Shown: one piece after another, positions 25,888-34,616 of the stretch
Layout of the letters: each line of letters starts with the position of its first letter
Numbering within the stretch: the stretch's first letter is position 1
From: Burkholderia multivorans ATCC BAA-247
GTDB taxonomy: Bacteria > Pseudomonadota > Gammaproteobacteria > Burkholderiales > Burkholderiaceae
Direction: 5' to 3'
DNA: 64,000 bases
NCBI RefSeq assembly: GCF_000959525.1
Contig: NZ_CP009831.1
Span: forward strand, 682,001 to 746,000
Notes under the pieces: model-generated
Databases searched by the model: none
What the model was told of the DNA's origin: nothing
The model's input: only the letters and a program-made list of their open reading frames with translations
Position numbers and translations under genes: made by a program

Positions 25888-26997
25888 ATGACCAAAAGTC
25901 TGACGAAAATGTGGCTGGGGGGCATGAAACGCGTGCTGTCTCCGGCCGCGAAGCGTGCCGCGCGTGATGCCCGTCGGCTCACGCGCGACGTGCTTGACGC
26001 CGCCGCGTCCCCGGTTGCATCCGAAGTATCCATGCCGCGCGAATCGCGCGTGCGTCCGCGCGCGGCCGCGTGGGCGGCGGGCGAGTGGACGCGCGGCGAA
26101 CATCCGATGGCGCCTGCGCTTGGGCGCCTGGTCCAGCAGCTCGCCTACGCGCTTTACGTGCCGCCCGGGCACCGGCGCGAAGCGATGCCGCTCGTCGTGA
26201 TGCTGCACGGCTGCCAGCAGACCGCCGATGCGTTCGCGCAGGGCACGCGGATGAACCTGCTCGCCGACAAGCACGGCTTTGCGGTGCTATACCCCGAGCA
26301 GTCGATGCGCGCGCATTCGCACGGCTGCTGGCACTGGTATGAAGATACCGACCGTGCGGGCCGCGGCGAAGCCGATGCGGTCGCGTCGCTCGTCGACGCG
26401 CTCGTCGACGAGCACGGCTTCGATGCGTCACGCGTCTACGTCGCGGGACTGTCGGCCGGCGCCGGGCTCGCGTCGCTGCTGGCGCTGCACCACGCCGACC
26501 GGTTCGCGGCGGTCGCGCTGCATTCGGGCCCCGCGCTCGGCGAAGCGAATTCCGGCATCTCGGCGATGGACGTGATGCGGCGCGGGCTGCGCGAGAACCC
26601 GGCGGCCGTGGTCGATGCGCTGATCGATGCCGACAGCTATCCCGGAATGCCGGCGCTGATCCTGCAGGGCGACGGCGATCGCGTCGTCGCACCGAAGAAC
26701 GCAGACGAACTGGCCGTGCAGTTCATGCGCCTGAACGGGCTCGCAGACAGCCGCGGCGCGCTGCGCGGCGGCGAGCGCGTGGAGACGCGACAAGCCGGGG
26801 CGCGGATCGTCGACGTGCGGCGCGACGGCGAATCGGTCGTGCGGCTCTGTCATGTGAAGGGGCTCGAACACGCATGGTCGGGCGGCGACGAAGCGGTGCC
26901 GTTCCATGCCGCCGTCGGTCCCGATGCGAGCGCGATGGTCTGGTCCTTTTTCGAAACGCATCGGCGCACTGTGGCAACCGAACGACGCACCGACTGA
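25888..26997 (+). CDS. PHB-depolymerase-family esterase
   Basis: The 369-residue alpha/beta hydrolase belongs to the Esterase_PHB group. It has the oxyanion block VVMLHGCQQTADAF (about 103-116), the lipase box GLSAG (187-191, nucleophile Ser189), an Asp block near LILQGDGDRVV and the His block CHVKGLEHAWSGG. There is no signal peptide; the N-terminal ~60 residues are basic and Ala-rich. It is probably an intracellular esterase acting on polyhydroxybutyrate or its oligomers, though feruloyl-type esterases share the fold. The palindrome at 25817-25831 suggests control by PhaR. Confidence 0.85.
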   Translation: MTKSLTKMWLGGMKRVLSPAAKRAARDARRLTRDVLDAAASPVASEVSMPRESRVRPRAAAWAAGEWTRGEHPMAPALGRLVQQLAYALYVPPGHRREAMPLVVMLHGCQQTADAFAQGTRMNLLADKHGFAVLYPEQSMRAHSHGCWHWYEDTDRAGRGEADAVASLVDALVDEHGFDASRVYVAGLSAGAGLASLLALHHADRFAAVALHSGPALGEANSGISAMDVMRRGLRENPAAVVDALIDADSYPGMPALILQGDGDRVVAPKNADELAVQFMRLNGLADSRGALRGGERVETRQAGARIVDVRRDGESVVRLCHVKGLEHAWSGGDEAVPFHAAVGPDASAMVWSFFETHRRTVATERRTD

Positions 26998-27012
26998 TTG
27001 ACACTGGCATTC

Positions 27013-27050
27013 GACTAGGGTTTTCCCTATAATCAGGGAAAACCCTAGTC
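27013..27050. promoter_or_regulatory. 16-bp perfect inverted repeat around a TATAAT box
   Basis: GACTAGGGTTTTCCCT (27013-27028) and AGGGAAAACCCTAGTC (27035-27050) are exact inverted arms with a 6-nt centre, ATAATC. The centre and the adjoining T form TATAAT (27028-27033), a perfect -10 box, about 37 bp before the DUF3563 ATG. A regulator on the dyad would cover the promoter. TGGCAT at 27005-27010 would be a poor -35 at 17 bp spacing. Confidence 0.75.
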
Positions 27051-27069
27051 CACGAATGCGAGATCGATC

Positions 27070-27246
27070 ATGTACCTGCTGAGCCACCTCTTCCTGATGC
27101 TGACCAAGAACGCCGAGCAAGCCGCGAAGGAGCGTGCCGAGGCGTACCTGTCCGAAGCGACCGACATCTACGACCTGGAATTCCGGATGCGCAAGATCGA
27201 CCGTGAAGCGGCGATGAACCGTCCGTATTCGTTCGGCGCACGATAA
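27070..27246 (+). CDS. DUF3563 small protein
   Basis: This 58-residue protein begins MYLLSHLFLMLTKNAEQ and ends MRKIDREAAMNRPYSFGAR. The composition (helix-forming, mixed charge, start MYLL) and the conserved tail match the DUF3563 family of Burkholderiales. Its function is unknown. A dedicated promoter with a striking inverted repeat lies before it and a strong intrinsic terminator lies behind it, so it is an independent, probably tightly regulated transcript. Confidence 0.85.
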   Translation: MYLLSHLFLMLTKNAEQAAKERAEAYLSEATDIYDLEFRMRKIDREAAMNRPYSFGAR

Positions 27247-27293
27247 GCATCGAACGCCGAAGCGACGGCCCGCTTCGGTACGACATGGAAGAA

Positions 27294-27329
27294 GGGCGCG
27301 TGCGGCATCGAGCCGCACGCGCCCTTTTT
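27294..27329. terminator. Strong intrinsic terminator after DUF3563
   Basis: GGGCGCGTGCGGC (27294-27306) pairs perfectly with GCCGCACGCGCCC (27312-27324) around ATCGA, followed by TTTTT. It ends the DUF3563 transcript; the AA before the stem is too weak to make it a good terminator for the convergent ohr gene. Confidence 0.93.
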
Positions 27330-27350
27330 GCATTCGCCGCCGGGCGCGCG

Positions 27351-27770
27351 TCAGACGACCGTCAGCCGTACCGGCACGTTGTTGCGCGTCGCGTTCGAGT
27401 ACGGGCAGACCTGGTGCGCCTTTTCGACGAGCGCCTGCGCGTCCGCTTTGTCGATGCCCGGCAGCGACACGCGCAGCTCGATGTCGAGCGCGAAGCCGCC
27501 GGCGTCGTTCGGACCGAGCCCGACCTGGGCAGTCACTTGCGTGTCGGCCGGCAGGGTCTGCTTGCTCTGGCCGGCGACGAACTTCATCGCGCTCAGAAAG
27601 CACGCCGAATAGCCGGCGGCGAAGAGCTGTTCGGGATTCGTGCCTTCCGCACCGGTGCCGCCGAGCTCACGCGGCGCGGCGAGCTTGACCTCCAGCTTGT
27701 GATCTTCGGACACCGCGCGGCCGTCGCGGCCGCCCGTGCTCGTGGCGCTCGTCTTGTACAAAATGTTCAT
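27351..27770 (-). CDS. ohr: Organic hydroperoxide resistance protein Ohr
   Basis: The 139-residue Ohr/OsmC-fold peroxidase has both catalytic cysteines: Cys57 in YSACFLSAM and Cys122 in VCPYSNATR. The stabilising Arg17 (GRDGRA) and Glu47 (TNPEQLF) are also visible. It reduces organic and fatty-acid hydroperoxides using lipoyl-type thiols. The start at 27770 is preceded by CAGGAGCAGCACG. It is transcribed from the ohrR side, with an OhrR-type box at 27849-27864. All key residues are present, so it should be active. Confidence 0.97.
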   Translation of the reverse strand: MNILYKTSATSTGGRDGRAVSEDHKLEVKLAAPRELGGTGAEGTNPEQLFAAGYSACFLSAMKFVAGQSKQTLPADTQVTAQVGLGPNDAGGFALDIELRVSLPGIDKADAQALVEKAHQVCPYSNATRNNVPVRLTVV

Positions 27771-27848
27771 CGTGCTGCTCCTGTCAGAGAAGGGGAAGCG
27801 GTCCGGGTCGACTCGGTCGCCGGCCACGGGGTAAATATAGAACTAAAA

Positions 27849-27864
27849 ATTAGTGTGCAAATTA
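27849..27864. promoter_or_regulatory. OhrR-type operator upstream of ohr
   Basis: ATTAGTGTGCAAATTA lies about 80 bp before the ohr ATG in an AT-rich patch unlike the surroundings. The same 16-mer with one change (CAA to CGA) lies before ohrR at 28403-28418. Two matching boxes flanking ohrR point to OhrR control of ohr and itself. Confidence 0.8.
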
Positions 27865-27919
27865 ATTTGACCGAGCCCGTTGAACGGGAAGCGCGGACTC
27901 GCGCCGGCAGCGCTGACGG

Positions 27920-28372
27920 TCAGCGCTCGTTCGCCGCCGACAGCGCGTCGCGCAATTGCTGCAGATCGCCGCGCAGGCGGATCAGGAATTCAGGCGTCTG
28001 CTGCATTGCGCAGAACAGTTCGGCAGGTACCGAGCGCGCCTGCTCTTTCAACGCCCGTCCGGCGGCCGTTACGCGAACGTTCACGATACGCTCGTCCGCC
28101 GCGCTGCGCACGCGCTCGACGTAGCCGAGCGCCTCGAGGCGCTTGAGCAGCGGCGTGACGGTCGCCGGATCGAGATCGAGCCGGGCCGCGACGTCCTTCA
28201 CCGCGAGGTCGTCACGCTCCCACAGCACGAGCATCGCCAGATATTGCGGATAGGTCAGCGACAGCTTGTCGAGCAGCGGCTTGTACGCCTTCGTCATCGC
28301 GTGCGACGTCGAGTACAGCGCGAAGCAGAGTTGCTCGTCGAGCGTTTGCGGCAGTGTCGGAAGGCGATCCAT
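27920..28372 (-). CDS. ohrR: Organic peroxide sensor/repressor OhrR (MarR family)
   Basis: The 150-residue MarR-type winged helix carries the OhrR hallmark QLCFALYS with sensing Cys16, and a second Cys121 (ELFCAMQQ). This matches the two-Cys type, which forms a disulfide on oxidation. The DNA-binding region is [30 protein letters not shown]. Organic peroxide oxidation releases it from ohr and ohrR promoters. ATG 28372 is chosen; an ATG at 28393 adds seven residues and lies within ten bases of the upstream operator. Confidence 0.95.
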   Translation of the reverse strand: MDRLPTLPQTLDEQLCFALYSTSHAMTKAYKPLLDKLSLTYPQYLAMLVLWERDDLAVKDVAARLDLDPATVTPLLKRLEALGYVERVRSAADERIVNVRVTAAGRALKEQARSVPAELFCAMQQTPEFLIRLRGDLQQLRDALSAANER

Positions 28373-28402
28373 GGTGTCGGCGCATCGAAACATGCGCTAA
28401 AG

Positions 28403-28418
28403 ATTAGTGTGCGAATTA
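28403..28418. promoter_or_regulatory. OhrR-type operator upstream of ohrR
   Basis: ATTAGTGTGCGAATTA matches the box before ohr in 15 of 16 positions. It lies about 30 bp before the ohrR start, fitting autorepression. Confidence 0.8.
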
Positions 28419-28582
28419 TTCTGCGCGCAAAAGATCGCATTGAACAGCGCCAATGACGGGCTGTCCGGCTCGGGCGATGGACTGCCGAGCGCGGGCGCGG
28501 TTGCTGGCAGGCGCCGCCATGCGCGCTGAACGGATGGAAAAGAAGGCGGCCGGCACACGCATGCCGGCCGATTGCGGGGCGG

Positions 28583-29389
28583 TCAGCGGCCCGAGGTGGT
28601 CGCCGCGCCGGGCTCCTGCACGCCGAAACAGCCGCGATACGTGGCGTAGAACGAGCAGTACAGCATCGTCACGATGATGATCGTCACCGGCATCATGATC
28701 GTGAGGGCGTAGGCGGCCGCACCGAGCGCCTGCAGCAGCAGCGAGAGCCCGAGCGACGTGCCGAGCGCGACGCCGAACCAGAGCAGGCCGTACACGAGGA
28801 ATGCGCCGCGATTGCGCCAGCAGCTGACGATGCTGAAGAACAGCGCCTTCGCCGGCGGGATGTCGTGCCATGCGATCAGCACCGGCGCGAACCAGAACAG
28901 CATCGCGACGGGCACGTAGAGCAGCGTCGCGAACAGCAGCGCGCCGAGCGTGCCTTGCGCGGCCAGCGCTTCGGGCGCCGGGTTCGCGTCGCCGGTCGCG
29001 CCCATCATCAGATGAAACAGCACGCCGCCGTCCATCACCGACGATGCCGCGAACACCAGGATCATCGACACGACGTAGATGACGCCGAGCACCAGCAGCC
29101 GCTGCGTCGCGACGCTGCCGTACGAGCGGAAGCCGTCGACGAGAATCGTCGGCATCACCGATTTGCCGGCCACTGTGTCGCGGCACGCGGCCATGAAGCC
29201 GACCGCAATGCCCGGAATGAACAGCAGCGGCAGCGCCGCGCCGACGATCGGCACCATCGACACCAGCGTGATCGCGAGCAGATAGGTGAAGAACAGCGTG
29301 ATGAACGCGAGCGGATTCCGGCGGAACAGCCAGATGCCTTGTCGGAACCAGACATAGCCCGTTTTCGCGGGCACTTCGATCAGTTGCAT
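28583..29389 (-). CDS. BPSS1780-family membrane protein
   Basis: The 268-residue protein has six hydrophobic segments, including [43 protein letters not shown] as the first pair and [30 protein letters not shown] near the end. The opening [26 protein letters not shown] is typical of the BPSS1780 family named from B. pseudomallei. Its function is unknown. Its start overlaps the thrB stop by ten bases, so the genes are translationally coupled. Confidence 0.85.
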   Translation of the reverse strand: MQLIEVPAKTGYVWFRQGIWLFRRNPLAFITLFFTYLLAITLVSMVPIVGAALPLLFIPGIAVGFMAACRDTVAGKSVMPTILVDGFRSYGSVATQRLLVLGVIYVVSMILVFAASSVMDGGVLFHLMMGATGDANPAPEALAAQGTLGALLFATLLYVPVAMLFWFAPVLIAWHDIPPAKALFFSIVSCWRNRGAFLVYGLLWFGVALGTSLGLSLLLQALGAAAYALTIMMPVTIIIVTMLYCSFYATYRGCFGVQEPGAATTSGR

Positions 29390-30378
29390 GCGGTTTGGAT
29401 CTCGGGAAGCGCCGGCGTATGGGCGATACGCTCGCGCAGAATGCGTTCGAAATGGCCGGGATCGTGCGGCTTCAGCATCTCGGCCGCACGCGGCAGGTAG
29501 AAGTCGTACAGACGCGACACCCAGAAGCGGTACGCGCCCGCCCGCAGCATGTCGCTCCAGTGACGGCGCTCCTCGGCCGTGAACGGCCGGACCGTCTGGT
29601 AGGCGCGCAGCAGCGCGTCGGCGCGCGCGGTGTCGAGCACGCCGGTCGCGAGGTCGACGCACCAGTCGTTGACCGTGACCGCTACGTCGAACAGCCACTT
29701 GTCGCAGCCGGCGAAATAGAAGTCGAAGAAGCCGCCGAGCCGCACCGCGTGCCCCGTGTCGGGCGCCGCGTGTGCGAACAGCACGTTGTCTCGGAACAGA
29801 TCGCAGTGGCACGGGCCGCCCGGCAGTGCCGCGTAATCTTCAGAGCCGAAGAAGCGCGCTTGATGCGCGAGTTCGCCTTCGAGCAGCGCGCGCTGCGCGT
29901 CGGTCACGAACGGCACGATCGCCGGCACGTTCTCCTGCCACCACGGCAGGCTGCGCAGGTTCGGCTGCCGGCGCGGATAGTCGCGCCCCGCCAGATGCAT
30001 GCGCGCCAGCATCTGGCCGACCTCGATGCAGTGTTCGACCCCCGGCGCGAGTTCGGCCGCACCGTCGAGCTTCGTGACGATCGCGGCCGGCTTGCCGTGC
30101 AGCGTGCCGAACAGCGCGCCGTCGTCGCGCGGCACCGGATCGGGGACCGGCACGCCGTGGCCGGCGAGATGGCGCATCAGGTCGAGGTAGAACGGCAACT
30201 GCTCCGCCGTCAGCTTTTCGAAGATCGTCAGCACGTACTCGCCGCGCGTCGTCGTCAGGAAGAAGTTGCTGTTCTCGATGCCGGACGGAATGCCGCGGAA
30301 CGCAACGACGTCGCCCAGTGCGTAGTGGCGCATCCATTGCGCGAGATCGGAGTCGGAAACAGCGGTGAAAACGGCCAT
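29380..30378 (-). CDS. thrB: Homoserine kinase, type II (APH/choline-kinase fold)
   Basis: The 332-residue protein has the aminoglycoside-phosphotransferase fold used by betaproteobacterial ThrB, not the GHMP type. Visible blocks are [26 protein letters not shown], the catalytic loop [15 protein letters not shown] (HCDLFRDN) and [18 protein letters not shown] with the metal-binding Asp. It phosphorylates homoserine on the way to threonine. It follows the DUF2782 gene with about 100 bp between and overlaps the BPSS1780 gene. No thrA or thrC is nearby. Confidence 0.95.
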   Translation of the reverse strand: MAVFTAVSDSDLAQWMRHYALGDVVAFRGIPSGIENSNFFLTTTRGEYVLTIFEKLTAEQLPFYLDLMRHLAGHGVPVPDPVPRDDGALFGTLHGKPAAIVTKLDGAAELAPGVEHCIEVGQMLARMHLAGRDYPRRQPNLRSLPWWQENVPAIVPFVTDAQRALLEGELAHQARFFGSEDYAALPGGPCHCDLFRDNVLFAHAAPDTGHAVRLGGFFDFYFAGCDKWLFDVAVTVNDWCVDLATGVLDTARADALLRAYQTVRPFTAEERRHWSDMLRAGAYRFWVSRLYDFYLPRAAEMLKPHDPGHFERILRERIAHTPALPEIQTACN

Positions 30379-30483
30379 GCGAGATGCGTGTGGTCAGTGT
30401 GCCGGCGCGCGCAGTGCGCGCGTCGCGACGGGAGTGGAGAGAGGCGGGCGCGCCGTGCCGGGAGCGACGCGGCGCGGCCCCGG

Positions 30484-30879
30484 TCAGTAGCGCAGGTTGA
30501 CCGACGGCAGGCGCGTGATCGGCACGCCGGCATCGTGCGGCTTCGGCGACGTGTCGGGCGTCGAGCTCATCTGATAGCGCGTGCCGAAGTTCGACTTCAC
30601 GTCGATCTCGACCGGCTTGCCGCGGTCGCGGTACTCGGTGACCTCGGTGCCGTTCTTGCTTTTTTCGTGGAAGCTCGGCGTGCGGCGGATATCGCTGAAA
30701 TCGACTTTCGACGTGACCTCTGCGGCCGGCCGGTTGATCTGCCGGAGATCGGGCAGGCCGGCGGCTTCGTTGGCTTCGGCCTGCGCCTGCGCGTCCGCGC
30801 TCGGCGTGCCGCCGGCGGCGAAAGCGGCGCTGGCGGCGACAAACGCGGCAGCAGCGGCGACGAGAATGAGCGGCTTCAT
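30484..30879 (-). CDS. DUF2782-family exported protein
   Basis: The 131-residue protein has a signal peptide (MKPLILVAAAAAFVAASAAFA, cleavage near residue 21). The DUF2782 core is VTEYRDRGKPVEIDVKSNFGTRYQM. The family occurs next to polA/thrB in many betaproteobacteria and its function is unknown. It is probably periplasmic. It begins the unit with thrB and the BPSS1780 gene. Confidence 0.85.
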   Translation of the reverse strand: MKPLILVAAAAAFVAASAAFAAGGTPSADAQAQAEANEAAGLPDLRQINRPAAEVTSKVDFSDIRRTPSFHEKSKNGTEVTEYRDRGKPVEIDVKSNFGTRYQMSSTPDTSPKPHDAGVPITRLPSVNLRY

Positions 30880-31008
30880 GATGAGTCTCCAGTGAACCCG
30901 CCGATTTTAGCAAATACTGCGCGCCATCCGGCCCCTGCGTGCGCGTGGGCAGCCATGAGCGTGACCGGGTTCCGTGGTAATGTCGTCGGATCAGACGAGG
31001 TGATGAAA

Positions 31009-32535
31009 ATGAAGAACGATTTGAGCCGCGGGCACCGGATGCTGACGCCCGAGAGCCCGCCGGTCGAAGCTTTCGACGACCCGATCGCCGCCGTCGCGCG
31101 GCTGTCCGCCATCTACGACACCAACACCGGTTTCCTGCGCGACGCGTTCGCGCGCTATCGTCGCCACGAAACGATCGCCGAGCACGTGCGCGCGTGCTAT
31201 CCGTTCGTGCGGATTCGCACCGACGTGAACACCAATGTCGACTCGCGGCGCTCGTACGGTTTCGTCGCGGGCCCCGGCGTGTTCGAAACAACGGTCACGC
31301 GCCCGGATCTTTTCGCGAACTACTATCGCGAGCAGCTGCGTCTGCTGGCGAAGAACCACCACGTGAAGATCGAGGTCGGCGTGTCGTCGCAGCCGATTCC
31401 GGTTCACTTCGCGTTTCCGGAAGGCATCCATCTCGAAGGCGAACTCGACCGCGACAGCCTGCTCGCGATGCGCGACATCTTCGATACGCCGGACCTCTCG
31501 TATCTCGACGACCGGATCGTGAACGGCACGTTCGAGCCGGCGCCCGGCGAGCCGCATCCGCTGGCGCTGTTTACTGCCGCGCGCGTCGATTTCTCGCTGC
31601 ATCGGCTGCGCCACTACACCGCGACGTCGCCGACGCATTTCCAGAACTACGTGCTCTACACGAACTATCAGTTCTATATCGACGAGTTCGTGAAGCTCGG
31701 CCGCACGATGATGACCGAGAGCGACGATCCCGACGTGCGCGCGTATCGCAGCCAGTACAGCGCGTTCGTCGAGCCGGGCGATGTCGTTACGTACAACGCG
31801 AACCTCGGCAGCGAGGCGGCCGAAGGCGCCGCGCCGCCGCGCCTGCCGCAGATGCCCGCGTATCACCTGAAGCGGGCCGACGGCAGCGGTATCACGATGG
31901 TCAACATCGGCGTCGGTCCGTCGAACGCGAAGACGATCACCGACCACATCGCCGTGCTGCGGCCGCATGCATGGGTGATGCTCGGCCACTGCGCGGGGCT
32001 GCGCAACACGCAGCGCCTCGGCGACTACGTGCTCGCACACGGTTACGTGCGCGAGGATCATGTGCTCGACGCCGATTTGCCCCTGTGGGTGCCGATTCCG
32101 GCGCTCGCCGAAGTGCAGCTCGCGCTCGAGCGCGCGGTGGCGGACGTCACACAGCTCGAAGGCGCGGAGCTGAAGCGCGTGATGCGCACGGGTACGGTCG
32201 CGAGCGTCGACAACCGCAACTGGGAATTGCGCGATCATCGCGAGCCCGTGCAGCGTTTGTCGCAGAGTCGCGCGATCGCGCTCGACATGGAAAGCGCGAC
32301 GATCGCCGCGAACGGCTTCCGCTTCCGCGTGCCGTACGGGACGCTGCTGTGTGTGTCGGACAAGCCGCTGCACGGCGAGCTGAAACTGCCGGGCATGGCC
32401 GATCAGTTCTATCGTGCACAAGTCGATCAGCATCTGCAGATCGGCGTGAGGGCGATGGAGATCCTGCGCACGAACGGGCTCGACAAGCTGCATAGCCGCA
32501 AGCTCAGGAGTTTTGCGGAAGTGGCGTTTCAGTGA
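31009..32535 (+). CDS. amn: AMP nucleosidase
   Basis: The 508-residue protein matches AMP nucleosidase in full. The N-terminal AMN domain contains YPFVRIRTDVNTNVDSRRSYGFV and VGVSSQPIPVHFAF. The nucleoside phosphorylase-like domain contains GSGITMVNIGVGPSNAKTITDHIAVLRPHAWVMLGHCAGL, DADLPLWVPIPAL and SRAIALDMESATIAANGFRFRVPYGTLLCVSDKPLHGE. It hydrolyses AMP to adenine and ribose 5-phosphate, adjusting adenylate pools. ATG 31009 is favoured by GAGG eight bases upstream; an ATG at 31003 is too close to it. Its stop overlaps the GTG of the next gene. Confidence 0.95.
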   Translation: MKNDLSRGHRMLTPESPPVEAFDDPIAAVARLSAIYDTNTGFLRDAFARYRRHETIAEHVRACYPFVRIRTDVNTNVDSRRSYGFVAGPGVFETTVTRPDLFANYYREQLRLLAKNHHVKIEVGVSSQPIPVHFAFPEGIHLEGELDRDSLLAMRDIFDTPDLSYLDDRIVNGTFEPAPGEPHPLALFTAARVDFSLHRLRHYTATSPTHFQNYVLYTNYQFYIDEFVKLGRTMMTESDDPDVRAYRSQYSAFVEPGDVVTYNANLGSEAAEGAAPPRLPQMPAYHLKRADGSGITMVNIGVGPSNAKTITDHIAVLRPHAWVMLGHCAGLRNTQRLGDYVLAHGYVREDHVLDADLPLWVPIPALAEVQLALERAVADVTQLEGAELKRVMRTGTVASVDNRNWELRDHREPVQRLSQSRAIALDMESATIAANGFRFRVPYGTLLCVSDKPLHGELKLPGMADQFYRAQVDQHLQIGVRAMEILRTNGLDKLHSRKLRSFAEVAFQ

Positions 32536-33134
32536 CACGACCGTTCGGCGTCGACGGACCGGCGGTGCGCATGATCGACGAGCAGTTCCGCTTTCCGCGC
32601 GTGCACGTTTGCGTGGCCGCGATCGGCGACAGCGGCGAAGCGCTGCTGATTCGCGGCCTGCTCGAAAGCCTCGGTGCGTCCGTGAGCCTGCATTGGGTCG
32701 TCGTACCGCAGGACCTCTTGCTCGTGCTGAACGATCCGGCGCCGCCGGGCCGGTATCTGATCCTCAGCGGTCACGGCGACGCGTCGGGCATCGTGTTCGG
32801 CGAGTATTCGGAGGACATCGATACCTCGCTGCTGTCGGACGGGCGGCTGCCTGCTGCGGCGTTGTGCGGCAAGGTTCGACTGCCGGGCAGGATCGTGATC
32901 AGCACCGCGTGCGAGACGGGGTCGCCCGACTTCGGCCGTAAGTTCGCGGGCGGCGGCGCGACAGCGTATATCGCGCCGACCGGATTGCCCGACGGTGCGG
33001 ACGCCGTGTTGTTCGTTCATCGGCTGTTCCATCTGATCCTGACGCGCGGCCTGCCGATCGACGAAGCGCTACGGCATGCGCGCGCGTACGACGAAGAGAG
33101 CCTCATGTTCGTCGGTTACGGAGAAGCGGTCTGA
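32532..33134 (+). CDS. CHAT/caspase-like protein coupled to amn
   Basis: The 200-residue protein has a caspase-clan pattern. A hydrophobic strand ends in RYLILSGHGD (His81). A second strand ends in IVISTACETG (Cys127). Then GGGATAYIAPTG and VHRLFHLILTRGLPIDEALRHARAY follow, with the order and spacing of CHAT proteases (strand-HG, strand-CxxG, then a helix ending with the AL-x-x-AR motif). I therefore infer a cysteine protease or a protease-fold sensor; it lacks the other domains of typical CHAT proteins. The GTG start overlaps the amn stop (GTGA), so both are made together. This is inference from motifs, not a firm family match. Confidence 0.6.
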   Translation: MTRPFGVDGPAVRMIDEQFRFPRVHVCVAAIGDSGEALLIRGLLESLGASVSLHWVVVPQDLLLVLNDPAPPGRYLILSGHGDASGIVFGEYSEDIDTSLLSDGRLPAAALCGKVRLPGRIVISTACETGSPDFGRKFAGGGATAYIAPTGLPDGADAVLFVHRLFHLILTRGLPIDEALRHARAYDEESLMFVGYGEAV

Positions 33135-33249
33135 CCACGTGTTGCGCTGTCGCGGCTCGACACCGGGACGAGAAGGCCATGCCGTGGACTGCCGTGTCCC
33201 GGCTCGGTCGGCCCGCTCCGGTGCAGGCCTGCAAGCGCGCGCTTCGACC

Positions 33250-33741
33250 TTAGCCGTCGCGCTCGATCAACGCCGCGAGTTCCGCCAGCCGCGACGGCGC
33301 GAACACCCGAATGCCATGCCGTTCGAGCAGCGCGGTAGTGACACCGACGCCTGCATGCCGGTTTCCCGAGAAGGTGCCGTCGTGGATGAAGCTGCTGCCG
33401 CATGACGGACTGCCGTCCGCGAGCAGTGCATAGCGGCACCCGTGCGCGGCTGCCTGACGGAGCGCGTGGTGCGCGCCGTCGATGAACATCGCGGTGACGT
33501 CCGTGCCCGCGTCGTCGCAGATCGACGCCGCGCCGGCCAACACGTCGCCGCCGCTGCGATGCAGGGGGATCTCGGCGGGCCGGCGCGGCGTGCCGAAGCC
33601 GGCGGCGACCTCGGGGCATACGACGACGAGGCGGCCCTCGTCGCGCCACGTTTGCAGCAGCGCATCCGCGACCGTCTTCGCCGAACCGTCGTAACGCACG
33701 GGCAGCCCCGCAAGGCAGGCGCTGACGAGAATCCTGTTCAT
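33250..33741 (-). CDS. DUF523-family protein
   Basis: The 163-residue protein matches DUF523 from its opening ILVSACLAGLPVRYDGSAK to VVCPEVAAGFGTPRRPAEI and SPSCGSSFIHDGTFSGN. The family has conserved Cys (CLAG, SPSCG) and was proposed to bind metal or thiols, but its function is unknown. The start at 33741 has no strong ribosome site. It is convergent with the amn/CHAT-like unit. Confidence 0.85.
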   Translation of the reverse strand: MNRILVSACLAGLPVRYDGSAKTVADALLQTWRDEGRLVVVCPEVAAGFGTPRRPAEIPLHRSGGDVLAGAASICDDAGTDVTAMFIDGAHHALRQAAAHGCRYALLADGSPSCGSSFIHDGTFSGNRHAGVGVTTALLERHGIRVFAPSRLAELAALIERDG

Positions 33742-33927
33742 GAGTGGATGAGGGGAGAGTGGCCGTTTGCGCGGCCGATACTACCACTCGCGTTTCCAAG
33801 GGCGCGTGCGAGGGCGGCAGGCCCGCTCATGCGCATCGACGCGTAGCCGGCGAACCCGTCGGCAAGCGCGTATGTCGTTCGACGCAGCGGGCGCTACGCT
33901 CGTGAGGCGAAACGCGCCGCCATCAAC

Positions 33928-33968
33928 GACAAGGCCGCCCGGCGCCGAAGCGCGCGGGCGGCCTTGTC
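33928..33968. terminator. 14-bp inverted repeat downstream of the small exported protein gene
   Basis: GACAAGGCCGCCCG (33928-33941) pairs perfectly with CGGGCGGCCTTGTC (33955-33968). It lies 23 bp beyond the stop of the minus-strand gene at 33991. The T-run after it is short, so it may be a weak terminator or a regulatory hairpin. Confidence 0.6.
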
Positions 33969-33990
33969 TGCCGAGGTCGTGCCGAGTCGT

Positions 33991-34260
33991 TCAGCACTCA
34001 CCCTTCTTCGCGTGTCCCGGCGGGCAGTGATAGCGACCGGGGCCATGACGGTGCTGATGCTCTTCCCATTCACGGCGTTCCCAGTAGCGATGGCCGTCCC
34101 AGTAGCGGTCGCCGTGCCAGCCGACGACGACGACGGGCGCAGGTGCCACGACCACCGGCGCGGGCGTGCCGATGTTGACGTCGACGTTGACGGCGTGGGC
34201 GAGACCGGACAGCGAAAGGCCGAGGCCGGCGAAGGCAAGGGCGATCAGTGAGCGTTTCAT
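33991..34260 (-). CDS. Small secreted His/Tyr-rich protein
   Basis: The 89-residue protein has a clear signal peptide (MKRSLIALAFAGLGLSLSGLAHA, cleavage near residue 23). It continues as a Val/Pro-rich segment, then a charged His/Tyr/Trp-rich tail (WHGDRYWDGHRYWERREWEEH, ending in GPGRYHCPPGHAKKGEC). Similar short exported proteins are common in Burkholderia with no assigned role. The histidines could bind metal, which is only an impression. It is monocistronic. Confidence 0.75.
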   Translation of the reverse strand: MKRSLIALAFAGLGLSLSGLAHAVNVDVNIGTPAPVVVAPAPVVVVGWHGDRYWDGHRYWERREWEEHQHRHGPGRYHCPPGHAKKGEC

Positions 34261-34616
34261 GGCGTGTTCCGTAATGTTGTTCTGAAGGGTCGGCGCGGCG
34301 CAGTGGAGTCGATCACGCGTTGCGAATCGGCCCCAAGGGGGGATCGCCGACGCCGACATACGCAGTGTGCAGAGACGCGACGCAAAACGCGAGCGGCGTT
34401 TGTTACCGTGGATTGTGCGCGGTATGCAGGCCCGCGCACGGCATGCGCGGCCCGATTTGACAATGGCGCTCGACGGATGCGCCGCATTGCGCGGAGCGGT
34501 GCAGTGTGCGCGGCGCGGATTTGACATTCGCGCGCGCCACGCGGCGGCGCGCGATTAACGAAGCGTTACAAAACGGCGCGCGGCGCACCGGCGCACCGGC
34601 GCGACGGCCGCTGCAA
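34261..34616. other. Intergenic region
   Basis: About 355 bp between the secreted protein gene and the LOG gene, both minus-strand. Part of it must hold the promoter of the secreted protein. I see no supported gene or clear dyad. Confidence 0.35.

Noticed and set aside
26998-27033. TTGACA (26998-27003) as the -35 for the TATAAT before DUF3563
   Set aside because: The spacing is 24 bp, too long for sigma-70.
29395-32535. A 1046-codon plus-strand frame ending with AMP nucleosidase
   Set aside because: The first two thirds are antisense to thrB and DUF2782; only the part from about 31003 is a real protein.
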